Part shown: piece after piece, positions 30,566-41,236 of the stretch | How the letters are laid out: each line of letters opens with the position of its first letter | Position numbering within the stretch: position 1 is the stretch's first letter | Origin: Histomonas meleagridis | Taxonomy: Eukaryota; Parabasalia; Tritrichomonadida; Dientamoebidae | Reading direction: 5' to 3' | Assembly (NCBI GenBank): GCA_020186115.1 | Contig: WSYJ01000142.1 | Location: 496,001 to 560,000, forward strand | Length of the DNA stretch: 64,000 nucleotides | The notes under the pieces: generated by a model | Database searches by the model: none | What the model saw: only the letters and a program-made list of their open reading frames with translations | What the model was told of the DNA's origin: nothing | Position numbers and translations under genes: made by a program

Positions 30566-31519
30566 TTAATGGCCGAGGAAATCCAAGAACTTAAATTTAT
30601 CATCTGTTCTTGTGTTTGAAGGTTGACGCATCGGTTGTTGGGGTGCTCCGTAATACTGTTGGGGTGCCCCGTAAGGGTTACTTTGTTGACCCGCCCTAAA
30701 TTGGTTTCCCATTGGCTGTTGTGGGATTTGTTGATACTGCATATTTTGTTGCGGTGGATATCCGTATGGATAATTAGGCATTGGCTGCTGTGGTTGTGAT
30801 AATGTGGCGTCAATGTCTTCATCATCAAGCTTAAAGTCAATACTAACATTTTCTCCATTAAAATTCATCAAATGTTTCCCATTTATTGCTTTTTGTGCAT
30901 CTCTTATATCACAGAATTTAATATAAAAAAGAGTTGGTTCAAGAACAGCAGTTGCATATATTTCGCCAAATTTTGACATTTCCATTTGTACCTGTTTTAA
31001 CGTGAGTTTGCTTCCAATGGCAGTTCGGACTAAAAGAGCAGAACATGTAAATCGTGGATTAGTTTGAGGATTAGAGGATTTTTTTCCAAAATTGGTTTTA
31101 ACTGGCCGCCCCATTAACAATTGATTATCTGCTTGTTCGACTGCTTTTTGTGCACTTTTAATGTTAAAATATGTTACAAAAGCAATCCCCTTTTTTTGTA
31201 TGAGAGAATAAATATTAGCAATTTCTCCATACTTTTCAGCAAATTCTTTGAACGTTTCATATGGAACGTTATATTGGATATTAGAGAAAAATGCAGTGTG
31301 GATGGGAATTCTTTGGTAATTAGATGACTGACTAGGTTGGTTAGCTTGATTTGAAGGAGACGTTTGTGGACGAGGAATTTGTGAATATTGATTTTGATAT
31401 TGATTTTGGTATTGATAAGGTTGAGGTGGATACGGAACATTATATTGTGGAGGTGGATATGGATATCCGCCTGGTGGTGGGCGCGCTAAGTTTGGCGCGT
31501 TGGGTTTGGGATATTGCAT
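30566..31519 (-). CDS. RNA-binding protein with two RRMs and a proline/glutamine-rich tail
   Basis: The first ATG in frame is at 31519 (MQYPKPNAPN). The first 70 residues are Pro/Tyr/Gln-rich (YPYPPPQYN). RRM1 (about residues 73-146) has an RNP2-like TAFFSNIQ and RNP1-like KGIAFVTY. RRM2 (about 159-228) is more divergent, with ALLVRTAI and TLFYIKF. The tail is Pro/Gln/Tyr-rich (PNYPYGYPPQQ), a composition seen in RNA granule and splicing proteins. Probably binds single-stranded RNA. The stop is TAA followed by G, so it does not overlap TAAA. Confidence 0.85.
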   Translation of the reverse strand: MQYPKPNAPNLARPPPGGYPYPPPQYNVPYPPQPYQYQNQYQNQYSQIPRPQTSPSNQANQPSQSSNYQRIPIHTAFFSNIQYNVPYETFKEFAEKYGEIANIYSLIQKKGIAFVTYFNIKSAQKAVEQADNQLLMGRPVKTNFGKKSSNPQTNPRFTCSALLVRTAIGSKLTLKQVQMEMSKFGEIYATAVLEPTLFYIKFCDIRDAQKAINGKHLMNFNGENVSIDFKLDDEDIDATLSQPQQPMPNYPYGYPPQQNMQYQQIPQQPMGNQFRAGQQSNPYGAPQQYYGAPQQPMRQPSNTRTDDKFKFLDFLGH

Positions 31520-31940
31520 TGTGAGTTTGGTCGGAGAGAAAAAGTGACAATAAAAGATCTCTAGAGACCCCATCATAATGAGTGTGTTTACTTGTAAAAG
31601 GAATAAAAAAATCAATAATTATTTGGAAAAATCTGTAAAATACATCAAATCCATATTCAGATTTGAAATAAGAAATCTTTTAGGAAAAACTAAGTGAATG
31701 AAATGGATATGTTCCCCTTAAATGTTGTATCGGGAAATTGTTACATTTTCTTAATATGGAATTAAGTCTTACTAAATTTAATTCCTTATCCACATAATTT
31801 TTTTTAAAAAAAAATTATTTTATGTTTATGAAAGACATAAAAGCAAAAGACATGACTAACACACTTTTTAATAATACCTTGAAAACAATTACGAACGTTA
31901 ATTTCGTGGGCTTACTTTGAAACCGTTTATTTTTCTTAGG
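31520..31940. other. Intergenic, promoter of the 31941 gene at its right end
   Basis: AACGTTAATTTC near 31892 and AACCGTTTAT at 31921-31930. ACTAACACAC near 31857 resembles the start of a trichomonad acceptor block, but no usable AG with a donor was found. Confidence 0.4.
31921..31930 (+). promoter_or_regulatory. AACCGTTTAT motif, 10 bp before ATG
   Basis: Myb-type AACCG core directly upstream of ATG 31941. Confidence 0.45.
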
Positions 31941-32909
31941 ATGGAAGGAAACGAATGGACAGAAGATGAAGATTTTTTCTTATCACAAGGGTATGCGATT
32001 TATCACGACGACAAGCAGGAGGTTTTTGACAAGATTCGAAGAGACTTTCCTTTCAAGCAATCTCGGACATCTGCTGATCTTGCAGATCGATGGCGATATT
32101 TAATGGATCAATTAGAAGCAGAAGATCAAGATACTATTCAGAGAATAAAGGATGGCAAATTCCGTCCTCAAACATGGACGTATAGTCAAGAGCCTCGAGT
32201 TCAAATGCCAGATGTTGATCAAATGATAGAGCAATTTCGGCAAATGCCTTCGCTCGCAATGAAAACACAGTTTGCCGAAATACAGACATCAAAATTTTCC
32301 GATGACAATCAAAATATAAACGAAGTATGTCTCAACTATCAATTTGATGTTGATAGCATCAACAAAATTGTAGAGAATGTTCTCAAGAAAACAGTTGATG
32401 ATGAAACTCTTCGGAAAACTCTCCAAACAGAATTTCAAAAATCTCTTGCACAAAAAGGTCGCGAATTCTCTGTTGAAGACATTTCTCGAAGACTCAATAT
32501 CATCAACGAGATGACTGATCCTAACCAATCCTTCACAGAATCCAAAAGTATGATCGGACATTTTGATAAGATATTCACCGGAATCCGACAAAAGATTCAA
32601 TACAATCAACAAGTTGCTGTGACTCAGGATAGCTTTGCTATTCTCCGCATATTGAGCACTATACAATGGCCATTGAGCAAAACTCCAAATGTTGATAACA
32701 TCCAAAAGGAATTCAATCGTATGTACTTCGGTTGCTTTGCAGAAATGTTCAATCGCATAAGAGACCCTAACAGCTTTCAAATGTACAAACTATACATCGA
32801 TTTTGCAATTTCAATTGATGTGAATAATGACTTGGAGCCACTAATAAATCCAAACTTAAGGCCTTTATTTGCTAAGCAAAGGGCTGCTCAGGTGCACCAG
32901 ATATTGTGA
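31941..32909 (+). CDS. SANT/MCRS1-like domain protein, 322 aa
   Basis: The ATG at 31941 is preferred over 31917 because the AACCGTTTAT motif lies between them. Residues 1-60 (NEWTEDEDFFLSQGY, then SADLADRWRYLMDQ) have the W-x3-ED and RW spacing of SANT/Myb-like helices and resemble the N-terminal domain of microspherule protein MCRS1, a subunit of INO80 and NSL chromatin complexes. The rest is helical, with no other recognised domain. A chromatin role is likely; the MCRS1 link is tentative. Confidence 0.68.
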   Translation: MEGNEWTEDEDFFLSQGYAIYHDDKQEVFDKIRRDFPFKQSRTSADLADRWRYLMDQLEAEDQDTIQRIKDGKFRPQTWTYSQEPRVQMPDVDQMIEQFRQMPSLAMKTQFAEIQTSKFSDDNQNINEVCLNYQFDVDSINKIVENVLKKTVDDETLRKTLQTEFQKSLAQKGREFSVEDISRRLNIINEMTDPNQSFTESKSMIGHFDKIFTGIRQKIQYNQQVAVTQDSFAILRILSTIQWPLSKTPNVDNIQKEFNRMYFGCFAEMFNRIRDPNSFQMYKLYIDFAISIDVNNDLEPLINPNLRPLFAKQRAAQVHQIL

Positions 32910-33018
32910 AAATAAAGAATAAATATTTGAAGTAAAACATTCTCTAAAGAAAGAATTTTAATATATTTATCCAAAAGTGTAAATGATCGTTTTCAATTGA
33001 ATTGATATCACTTTTTTT

Positions 33019-34368
33019 ATGAATAATTTGGAAAGATTGATCAATATACAGCAAAAAATATTTAATATGAATGAACAAAATGTGTCCAACACAGTTTCAT
33101 TGGTTAGTGATTTATTGGACAGCGATTTTCTATATTCGTCAAAACTTATAATTTGCCAATTAATATATTCATCTTTTATTTCACAAAGGAAAAGCTATTT
33201 TGTTTATTTCGATTTCATTAAAATATTTGAAGGCAAGCACAATATAATTAATGTTTTCACAGATTTCCTTCTTTGGGATAATTTAGATGAATCCTTTTTT
33301 CTACTTGAGAAGATGATTGAAAACAAATTAATTGATTCCAAAGTAGTTAAACTTAATAATTCATTGTATTTTAGACATCATAACATAGACTTAAACTTAA
33401 ATTTTTATAAAGATTCTGATTTTTACATTTATTTTTGTCAAAATGAACACAATCTCAAGGAGAATAATTGGGAACTTCATAAGCAATTAGTTAAAGAAGG
33501 AGTTAATCCAAACGCAATTGCAAAAATAATAAGAAATGATGAAATAGGAAAACTTCAAGAAATTTCATCACAAACGAATTTTGATTTTAATCAAAGAATC
33601 GCACCATCACTTTATGAAAGATATTCATATATTAATTATGGAGATATATCAATAATTAATTTTGCAGCATTTTTTTCTTCAGTTAAATGTTTTAAATTTT
33701 TATTAATGAATGGAGCAAAAGTAACTAATACAGGAAAATATGCAGTTGCAGGTGGAAATGAAGAAATCATTCATTTATGTGAACAAAATCATTCATCTTT
33801 TCAAAATGCATATGAAGCAGCAATTAAGTTTCATCAAAATGATATCTTTAAATATTTTTATGAAAGGAAAATAGAAAAAATTAATAATTTAGAAGAGTTA
33901 GGAGTACTATGTGTGAAGTGTAGTAATTTCGAAATACTTTCCTTTTTAATTGATGAGGGAATTAATATTAGTAACAAATATATTATTGATGAATATGCAA
34001 AAATAGGAAATATTTTTCTTATAAAACAATTTCTCGCTGAGCTACAAATGCCATATGATATATTAATATATTCTTCTGAATCACCAAATTTTGAGTTAGT
34101 TAAATATATAATCAGTCAAAACGAAATTGATATCAATGATAAAAATAAAATTTATTTTAATATTTTAATATTTCATGACAACATTTGGAAATTATTTAAA
34201 ATATTATGGACAGCACTTATAATAGCATCTTCAAATGGTTATACAGAAATCGTTAAATTACTTCTTGAACAAGAAGGAATTGATATTAATACTAAAAATA
34301 TTTATTTGTTTTATTTAAAATTTATTTTAATAATTTTTTATTTCAAAATAATATTTGGAAATTATTGA
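33019..34368 (+). CDS. Ankyrin-repeat protein with DUF3447-type N-terminus, 3' end degenerate
   Basis: A family hugely expanded in trichomonads. Residues 1-165 are the helical N-terminal module. IIRNDEIGKLQEISSQTNFDFNQ marks the DUF3447 boundary. INFAAFFSSVKCFKFLLMNGA and YAVAGGNEEIIHLCEQN are the typical opening ankyrins. The last visible ankyrin (TALIIASSNGYTEIVKLLLEQEGIDIN) is followed by an AT-rich insert encoding F/Y/I/L-rich sequence, and the frame stops. The missing repeats continue out of frame downstream. The product may be truncated, or the locus is a pseudogene. Such proteins are thought to scaffold protein-protein contacts; the partner is unknown. Confidence 0.75.
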   Translation: MNNLERLINIQQKIFNMNEQNVSNTVSLVSDLLDSDFLYSSKLIICQLIYSSFISQRKSYFVYFDFIKIFEGKHNIINVFTDFLLWDNLDESFFLLEKMIENKLIDSKVVKLNNSLYFRHHNIDLNLNFYKDSDFYIYFCQNEHNLKENNWELHKQLVKEGVNPNAIAKIIRNDEIGKLQEISSQTNFDFNQRIAPSLYERYSYINYGDISIINFAAFFSSVKCFKFLLMNGAKVTNTGKYAVAGGNEEIIHLCEQNHSSFQNAYEAAIKFHQNDIFKYFYERKIEKINNLEELGVLCVKCSNFEILSFLIDEGINISNKYIIDEYAKIGNIFLIKQFLAELQMPYDILIYSSESPNFELVKYIISQNEIDINDKNKIYFNILIFHDNIWKLFKILWTALIIASSNGYTEIVKLLLEQEGIDINTKNIYLFYLKFILIIFYFKIIFGNY

Positions 34369-34549
34369 AATTATTTTTTACAGCACTTATGTATGCATCT
34401 TCAAATGGTTATATAGAAATCGTTAAATTACTTCTTGAACAAGAAGGAATTGATATTAACGCCAAAGATATTTATTTGTTTTATTTAAAATTTATTTTAA
34501 TAATTTTATATTTCAAAATAATATTTGGAAATTATTTAAATTTTTTAAA
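34210..34549 (+). repeat. 170-bp tandem repeat, two full units, ankyrin plus insert
   Basis: The string ACAGCACTTA recurs at 34210, 34380 and 34550, exactly 170 bp apart, and the units are almost identical. Each unit is one ankyrin repeat (about 100 bp) plus a 68-71 bp AT-rich insert. 170 is not a multiple of 3, so each copy changes frame. Confidence 0.85.
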
Positions 34550-34685
34550 ACAGCACTTACATTAGCATCTGCAAATGGTCATACAGAAATAGTTAAATTA
34601 CTAAGTGAAAAAGGGACTAATTAAAATGTTTGTTATGTGGGCATCTTGCAATGTGCATGCAGAAATTGTTAAATTGATTCAATAG
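34380..34685 (+). pseudogene. Ankyrin-repeat tail, frame-broken
   Basis: Three further ankyrin units in shifting frames: TALMYASSNGYIEIVKLLLEQ, TLASANGHTEIVKLLSEKGTN, then MWASCNVHAEIVKL with TAG at 34683. The first is read after the 170-bp unit has moved the frame. They belong to the 33019 gene by homology and position. Confidence 0.65.
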
Positions 34686-35208
34686 AGTTTCTAGAAAAAA
34701 ATTTCAAAAACATTTGAACTTTTTTTGGATAAACAATACTGGATGAATTTTTTCAGACAAATGACAGGTCGCAATGTATGCATGTGTTATGCAATGAATC
34801 AAAAAATAATCCACAAACAATGAATGCAACAAAAATAAATGATTCAATAATATATTTTTACTTAAAATTTGGTAATAACATTACCTTAAGTTTTTGTTTT
34901 ATCATATCGGTAAACTCCAAATTTTTGATTGAAGTTCGAAATTTAATAAAAATTAATAAAATCAAATCTTTTAGTAGAAAGTTTTTGAACGGAGAATCCA
35001 TCAGTTGAAAAAATTAATTCAATATTATTGAATGGTTGTAAACGGTTTTTTGAAAGAAAGTTTCTTGTCATAAAGTGGAGTGAAAGGTTTCGTTTCAATT
35101 TTTGACTAATGTGTCATTGATTGTTTGTTTGGTCAAACAAACCGTTATTTTCTATAAAAAACTGGAAACAACTTTTTGTGTGCTATACCTAATCTTCAGT
35201 GAAGAAAA
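34686..35208. other. Intergenic, promoter of GFAT gene
   Basis: TAAACGG near 35039 and AAACCGTTATT near 35138 precede the GFAT ATG. Otherwise AT-rich, no gene seen. Confidence 0.45.
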
Positions 35209-37314
35209 ATGTGCGGGATCTTTGCATACATCAACTATATGACCGACAAAACAGTTAAAGAAATCATTGAAAGGATTCTTAATGGATTACGCAAACTTGA
35301 ATATCGTGGATATGATTCTTGTGGAATTTGTTTTGAAACAAAAGAAGGTGATGAAATCAAAACAAATGTAGCAAAAACAACTGGTGCCATATCAAACCTC
35401 GAGAAAGTCGTCTCCAAATATTTAGAAGACGAAACTGTTTTTTCTGATCATATTGTTATTGGTCATACAAGATGGGCCACACATGGACCACCAAGTGTTA
35501 GAAATGCACACCCACATTTTTCATCCACAAACTTAGAATTTGTTGTTGTCCATAACGGCATAATTTTCAATTATGCCGAGTTAAAAAATCGTTTACTTCA
35601 AGAACCAATTTTTCATATCAACAATGAACTTGAAATCCCTGAAATTTTCCGACAGACCGAAAATGCTAATTCTGATTTCTATTCAGATACAGATTCCGAA
35701 GTATTACCAAAACTAGCGCTCTTTGTATACAATCAGCTTTATAAGCAGACTGGCCAAAAGCCATCTTTTCTTACAGTCATTACGAATACAATGAAATTAG
35801 TTGATGGTACATATGGATGTGTATGGAAATCATCATTTTATCCAAATGAAGCAGTTGCGTGTCGACTTTCATCACCACTTTTATTAGGACTTAAATATCC
35901 TGAAGAGCCACAAATGACACATTCTGCACGATCTGTTGAATTCAATGATGATGACTCATTTATACATATATCAGATGCTATAGATGAAGAGAATACACAT
36001 TTCCAAAGGAAACCATGTGAATTGTTTTTAGCATCAGATGCACCAGCATTTGCTGATATCACTAAAAAAACTATAATTTTAGAAGATTGGGATATAGTTC
36101 ATATTACACCATATGGAATTGATATTGTTAATATAGCACCAAAAACAGCGAAATTTTCACCTTCAAGAATCGTCGAAAATTTAAACGTATCAATTCAAGA
36201 TATTGCACTTGGTCAATATCCACATTTTATGTTAAAGGAAATTATGGAACAACCAAATACAATTCAATCATCAATTAGAGGTCGACTTATTGAAGGTTCA
36301 TTAAATGTCCAACTTGGAGGTATTATACCTAATTTAGATATAATTAAACAAGCTAAAAATATTATATTTATAGCTTGTGGTACATCATTTAATGCAGCAT
36401 TAGCAGTTAGACCTTTATTCGAACAATATACAAAACAAAGAATACTTGTCGAAGTGGCAAGTGATTTCAATGATAGAAAGCCTATCATTTTTAGAGATGA
36501 TATATGTATATTTATATCACAAAGTGGTGAAACAGCTGATACACTTGTATCTTTAGAACATTGTTTAAAGGCAGGAGCATTTTGTATAGGTATTAACAAT
36601 ACTCCAGGTTCAAGTATTTCTAGACAAACTCATTGTGGTATCCATCTTAATTGTGGTATAGAAATTGGTGTAGCTTCTACTAAAGCTTATACCAGTAGTG
36701 TAGTATGTCTTTTACTTTTACTTTTATTAATGATTCAGGATTCTATTAAATATAAAGAAATTCATGATAAAATGATTAAGGATATATTATTATTACCTGG
36801 ATATGTATCACAGGCTTTACTTTTAAAAAAACAAATCGAAGATTTATCTTCAATTGTTTCACAACAAAAATCTTTGATAATTTTAGGCAGAAAAACTCAA
36901 TATGCTACTGCTAGAGAAACTGCTCTAAAAATTAAAGAACTTTCTTATATTCATTCTGAAGGTTTAATGGCAGGTGAATTAAAACATGGTCCACTAGCAC
37001 TTATTGATGAAAAAGCTTTTGTAATATTTATAGCGACAGAAGATGATGATGATAAAGTTTTTAGTGCTTGTGTTTCAAGCTTACAACAAATTAGAGCTAG
37101 AGGAGCAAAGATTTTAGTTGTTGCTAATAAAGAACAAAGTAATTTATTTGGTGAACTTGCTGATTATTTAGTACTTGTACCTAAAGCTTCTCAATGGGTT
37201 CAGATGATAATTAATATTGTACCAATGCAATTGCTTTCTTATTTCGTGGCTTGTAAGAGAGGACTTAATGTAGATAGGCCAAGAAATTTAGCGAAGTCAG
37301 TCACAGTGGTATAA
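35209..37314 (+). CDS. GFPT1: Glutamine-fructose-6-phosphate aminotransferase (isomerising)
   Basis: First enzyme of the hexosamine pathway: fructose-6-phosphate plus glutamine gives glucosamine-6-phosphate and glutamate, feeding UDP-GlcNAc for glycans. 701 residues, the full eukaryotic length. The N-terminal nucleophile amidotransferase domain has MCGIFA (Cys after Met removal), GHTRWATHG and VHNGIIFNY. Two SIS sugar-isomerase domains follow, with IACGTSFNAAL, FISQSGETADTLV, ASTKAYTSS, GRKTQYATARETALKIKELSYIHSE, and a C-terminal RNLAKSVTV. An insertion-rich stretch at about residues 130-175 and 235-275 is typical of eukaryotic forms. No catalytic residue is missing. Stop overlaps TAAAATAAAA. 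Confidence 0.95.
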   Translation: MCGIFAYINYMTDKTVKEIIERILNGLRKLEYRGYDSCGICFETKEGDEIKTNVAKTTGAISNLEKVVSKYLEDETVFSDHIVIGHTRWATHGPPSVRNAHPHFSSTNLEFVVVHNGIIFNYAELKNRLLQEPIFHINNELEIPEIFRQTENANSDFYSDTDSEVLPKLALFVYNQLYKQTGQKPSFLTVITNTMKLVDGTYGCVWKSSFYPNEAVACRLSSPLLLGLKYPEEPQMTHSARSVEFNDDDSFIHISDAIDEENTHFQRKPCELFLASDAPAFADITKKTIILEDWDIVHITPYGIDIVNIAPKTAKFSPSRIVENLNVSIQDIALGQYPHFMLKEIMEQPNTIQSSIRGRLIEGSLNVQLGGIIPNLDIIKQAKNIIFIACGTSFNAALAVRPLFEQYTKQRILVEVASDFNDRKPIIFRDDICIFISQSGETADTLVSLEHCLKAGAFCIGINNTPGSSISRQTHCGIHLNCGIEIGVASTKAYTSSVVCLLLLLLLMIQDSIKYKEIHDKMIKDILLLPGYVSQALLLKKQIEDLSSIVSQQKSLIILGRKTQYATARETALKIKELSYIHSEGLMAGELKHGPLALIDEKAFVIFIATEDDDDKVFSACVSSLQQIRARGAKILVVANKEQSNLFGELADYLVLVPKASQWVQMIINIVPMQLLSYFVACKRGLNVDRPRNLAKSVTVV

Positions 37315-37435
37315 AATAAAAATGATTCTTTACATCAAATTTTGATGCATCGGTTTTTTTCAATTTCTTATCGTTAATTATCGAATGTCACTTTTAGTAA
37401 AAAACAACATTTGAGAACACGATAAAACTGGGCAG

Positions 37436-40400
37436 ATGCCGAACATAGATGAGTTTATTTCTAGATTACAAAAAGTAGTAACGCCTGATATGGCACCTGC
37501 TGATGTTATAAAAATATTAAAAGAATTTAATAAGATTATAAAACCAGGTATTTTTTCACAATATGATAAAGATTCAATTACAACACCTTTAAGTTTAATT
37601 TGGAAAACATTAATCTATGGAGTACAACAACAACCATCTAATGTTCGCACATACATTTGTTCCTCTTTAACAACTTTTTTAACAAGGATTACACCATACT
37701 TTCCAAATGAAATGTTAAACTCATTTAGCTCTTCAATAAAACTTCTGGAATACAATGCTATTTCGTCGCCAATTATTGTTTGTTCATTTGCATATTTATC
37801 AAATTTTATATCATCCCCATTTATTTTAACATATATTCAATCAATCCCTTTGTTAAAACATTTTTCTTTTGAAAACGATTTAAATGAGTCAATAGTTTTA
37901 GCAATTCAGCAATTTAAAAGCTTCCCAATAATTTTTATGGAAAATCTTTTATTATTTATCCTTAAACAAACACAAAAAACATTACCACGTCATGCTACTC
38001 ATGCTGTTTCTTATATTGTTTCTTTAAATCCCACGAAATTTGTACCGACATTAATTGATTTTTACAACGACGATTTAAAACATCATTTAAGTTTATTTGC
38101 ATTTATTTTTTCTACACATCCAATAAATGTTCAACTGATTGATATTTCACGATTAGTTGAATCCTCATTTGATATATTAAATTCCGAAAAGCCTACATTT
38201 CAAGAAATTGATAATTCATTAACGATTTTAAGTTTATTTAATGAAGTTAAAGTTGAAATTAATGAAGAAATTGTAACAATTAAATATAAAACGTATGAAA
38301 GTAAAATCGAAATTAAGAAATTATTACCACATTCATCATTTTATTCATTATATCTTCCAATTGAATATTATAAGACAACAAAAAATGATTCAGTTTTTGT
38401 AGGAACAATGAAATTTAAGACGTTATCTAAACTTATTAAATTACATCAAAATGAAAAAGAAATATATGAAATTTTTAAAGAAACACTTCAACAAGATTTT
38501 AATGATTTAGTTTCGAATTGTTTACAAAGTTTATCTGATTGTATTAATGAGATAAACATTGATAAAGTATTATTACATGATATATTATTCTCACCAAAGC
38601 ATTCATGGTTTCATTCATCTACGATAATGAAAATAATACAAAACATTGACATAAATAAAATAGAACAAAGTTATTCATTACAAATTATAAATCTTTTAAT
38701 TGATTTTAGTTATAATAAAAATCAATCATTATCATCAGGGACATCGAAAGTTATATTAAAATTCACATTAAAATCGAATTATAAAGAAGTTCTTAATATA
38801 CTTATCAAACGATTTGACTTTTTTAATGAATCATCATATGAAAAATTACTTGAAATTATCGGAAATATTTTAAAGAAATTTAATTGTGTTAATGAATATA
38901 TTTGGTTTATAGATTTAGTTCTAGAATCATTAATATATTTCATTGATGACTTAAAATTAATTATTTATATATTTAATTTCTTAAATTTAATTAAAGTTAA
39001 TAAATCATTAGAAAACGTTCGATCAATAGCTTATTATATATTAAGTGAATTTTATAAAACTATAACAGGTTATGGGTTTTATGTTGCATATTATGATCAA
39101 TATAATTTACAAAACACAATTAATAATTATTTCGAAAATAATCATTTAGATATTATAACTAATCCTGACATAAATATTACGAATATTTTTGAGCCTATGA
39201 AATCAGTATTAAAATTTCTTTATATATATGAACCTAATTTTCAAGCAAAATTTAAAATCAGTGAAATAACATTTAATTTATTTCCTTATGAATCGTCCAA
39301 ATTTTTAATGAAGAATTGGGAAAGATATGATAATAAAGATAAATATGAAAATAACTTACAAGATATATTAAAGAATTTAAATAATATTAAGTTACATTCT
39401 TTATGGTGTAAAATATTTTTAAATAATGAAATTAATTTTGATAAGCAAAAGAACTCAATTGCTTATTTAAATGTATATATTAGTTTTATGATCACACAAT
39501 CTATAATTACTGATATGAAATCAATGTCATCATTTGCAGTTTTTATGCCATTTACTTATGATAAAGGGAAAATTGTGTTTTTAAATTATTTAAATGAATT
39601 AACAAATGATCAAAAAGTTATAATTGTTAATAATATTAAAAATATTAAACATAATGATATTATTATTAATGATATAAACATAGAAAATAATGAAGAAAAA
39701 GTTATCGAATTTAAACAAAATAAAAAATTAAAACTTAAAGGTGATAATGTGTTAAAATTACTTATTAAATCAATTCGAAATAATTCTAAAAACGAATTTA
39801 TTAATGTATTAAATTATGCAAAAGAAAATTCATTACAAATTCCAAATTATATTAAATATATTATAAATCCTTTTGATGAAATTCTTTCAAATTGGTTATC
39901 GGAAAATCAATCCGAATGTTATACTATTGAAGAAGCCATTAATTATATTAACACGCCTTATAATTCAGCTGCAATTTCATCACTAAAGAATAAAACTGAT
40001 GAATTAATTGAATTCTTATCAAGTAAAGAAAAAATTACTAAAAAAGATAAAATTAATTTCTGTTCATTAATTTCATATTTCAAATTTAATAAAAAGAAAT
40101 TATTTGAATTCGCTGAAAAAGTTCTTCTTAATTCAGATGTTACTAAAAAACTTCGATTTGCTTTACGAATTTATTCATCTACAATAAAATATACAAATGA
40201 ATATAATGAAAAAAAGTTTGACATAATTTATAAGTATCTATTCGAAAGACGTCTTAAATTACCTTATTTCGAATTAACAACTTTCTTCATTGTAGCTTCT
40301 TCTGTATGGAAACCTTCAAAAGAATTTTTCGAATTTATATTTTATGCTGAAAAACGCTGCTCCAAGAATTCAATACTTTACGGCAAAGTGAACTTCATTC

Positions 40401-41236
40401 AACTTAAATATAATTATAAAAGTGAAATTATCGAACCGATAAATTCGATACCAACATATTTAAATTCTGGTATTCCATCTTTATTTAATAATGGGGTCAA
40501 ACGTTTGAATCAATATTATTCAACTACTAATAGTAATATTGTTGAAATTCTTCAAAGTTTTTTAGATCAACTTCCTAAATATTGGTATAATCCAAACATA
40601 GCGAAACAATCGATGAAATTTATAATATTTTTATTAAACACAAGTTCAGTATATAATTATATCATATTTAATTCATTAACATTTACACTTAAAGAAGATA
40701 TTTCTTCTGTTAATTATTCAGCATCTATTTCATGGTGTTCATTTGCTATAAAACAAAAGTCTGAAATTGTAAAATATAAAAAATTCGAAATGAAACATTT
40801 GACAGTTGAAACATTTGAAATTATCATAGATTGTTTAATCGAAAAGTTAAAAATTTCGGATAAATCCAAACAAAGTTCAATGCTTATGGACTCCATTTTA
40901 GAGTTTTTGATAAATTTAAAGGAAAATGATTCATATTATACATGGAAATACTTAAAGAAGTTAATGGAAATCGTGGACGTGATGCAGCCATCGTTAATAT
41001 TACCTGTCTTTATGCAGTTGTTTAAGTTCGTTCCAAGGTTTTGGCACGTGTTCGTGTCAATAGCATTGTACGTGAAGATGCATGGAGTGTCACAAAGCAC
41101 AAAAGAAATTTTGGAATATTCGGAATTACTCGCAAAAAGCGAAAAACATATAAACGCTTTAAAAGCATTGGAAAATGGATTGGGAGATGCGAAAGAAGCA
41201 TTTAAATTGGCACTTGTTGATGAGGAAGATAAGTAA
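37436..41236 (+). CDS. Giant helical-repeat (HEAT/ARM-like) protein, 1,266 aa
   Basis: A continuous 1,266-codon frame with no TM. The N-terminal third shows paired amphipathic helices typical of alpha-solenoids (FISRLQKVVTPDM, then SSLTTFLTRITPYFP). The middle is Asn/Lys/Ile-rich and less regular. The C-terminus is again helical and ends acidic (VDEEDK). No family is recognised; large lineage-specific solenoids are common in trichomonads. The start is an ATG directly after GGGCAG. Function unknown. Confidence 0.8.
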   Translation: MPNIDEFISRLQKVVTPDMAPADVIKILKEFNKIIKPGIFSQYDKDSITTPLSLIWKTLIYGVQQQPSNVRTYICSSLTTFLTRITPYFPNEMLNSFSSSIKLLEYNAISSPIIVCSFAYLSNFISSPFILTYIQSIPLLKHFSFENDLNESIVLAIQQFKSFPIIFMENLLLFILKQTQKTLPRHATHAVSYIVSLNPTKFVPTLIDFYNDDLKHHLSLFAFIFSTHPINVQLIDISRLVESSFDILNSEKPTFQEIDNSLTILSLFNEVKVEINEEIVTIKYKTYESKIEIKKLLPHSSFYSLYLPIEYYKTTKNDSVFVGTMKFKTLSKLIKLHQNEKEIYEIFKETLQQDFNDLVSNCLQSLSDCINEINIDKVLLHDILFSPKHSWFHSSTIMKIIQNIDINKIEQSYSLQIINLLIDFSYNKNQSLSSGTSKVILKFTLKSNYKEVLNILIKRFDFFNESSYEKLLEIIGNILKKFNCVNEYIWFIDLVLESLIYFIDDLKLIIYIFNFLNLIKVNKSLENVRSIAYYILSEFYKTITGYGFYVAYYDQYNLQNTINNYFENNHLDIITNPDINITNIFEPMKSVLKFLYIYEPNFQAKFKISEITFNLFPYESSKFLMKNWERYDNKDKYENNLQDILKNLNNIKLHSLWCKIFLNNEINFDKQKNSIAYLNVYISFMITQSIITDMKSMSSFAVFMPFTYDKGKIVFLNYLNELTNDQKVIIVNNIKNIKHNDIIINDINIENNEEKVIEFKQNKKLKLKGDNVLKLLIKSIRNNSKNEFINVLNYAKENSLQIPNYIKYIINPFDEILSNWLSENQSECYTIEEAINYINTPYNSAAISSLKNKTDELIEFLSSKEKITKKDKINFCSLISYFKFNKKKLFEFAEKVLLNSDVTKKLRFALRIYSSTIKYTNEYNEKKFDIIYKYLFERRLKLPYFELTTFFIVASSVWKPSKEFFEFIFYAEKRCSKNSILYGKVNFIQLKYNYKSEIIEPINSIPTYLNSGIPSLFNNGVKRLNQYYSTTNSNIVEILQSFLDQLPKYWYNPNIAKQSMKFIIFLLNTSSVYNYIIFNSLTFTLKEDISSVNYSASISWCSFAIKQKSEIVKYKKFEMKHLTVETFEIIIDCLIEKLKISDKSKQSSMLMDSILEFLINLKENDSYYTWKYLKKLMEIVDVMQPSLILPVFMQLFKFVPRFWHVFVSIALYVKMHGVSQSTKEILEYSELLAKSEKHINALKALENGLGDAKEAFKLALVDEEDK

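Noticed and set aside
31850-31940. ACTAACACAC as a splice acceptor before the 31941 gene
   Set aside because: No AG follows in the expected position and no GTAYGT-type donor or upstream exon was found.
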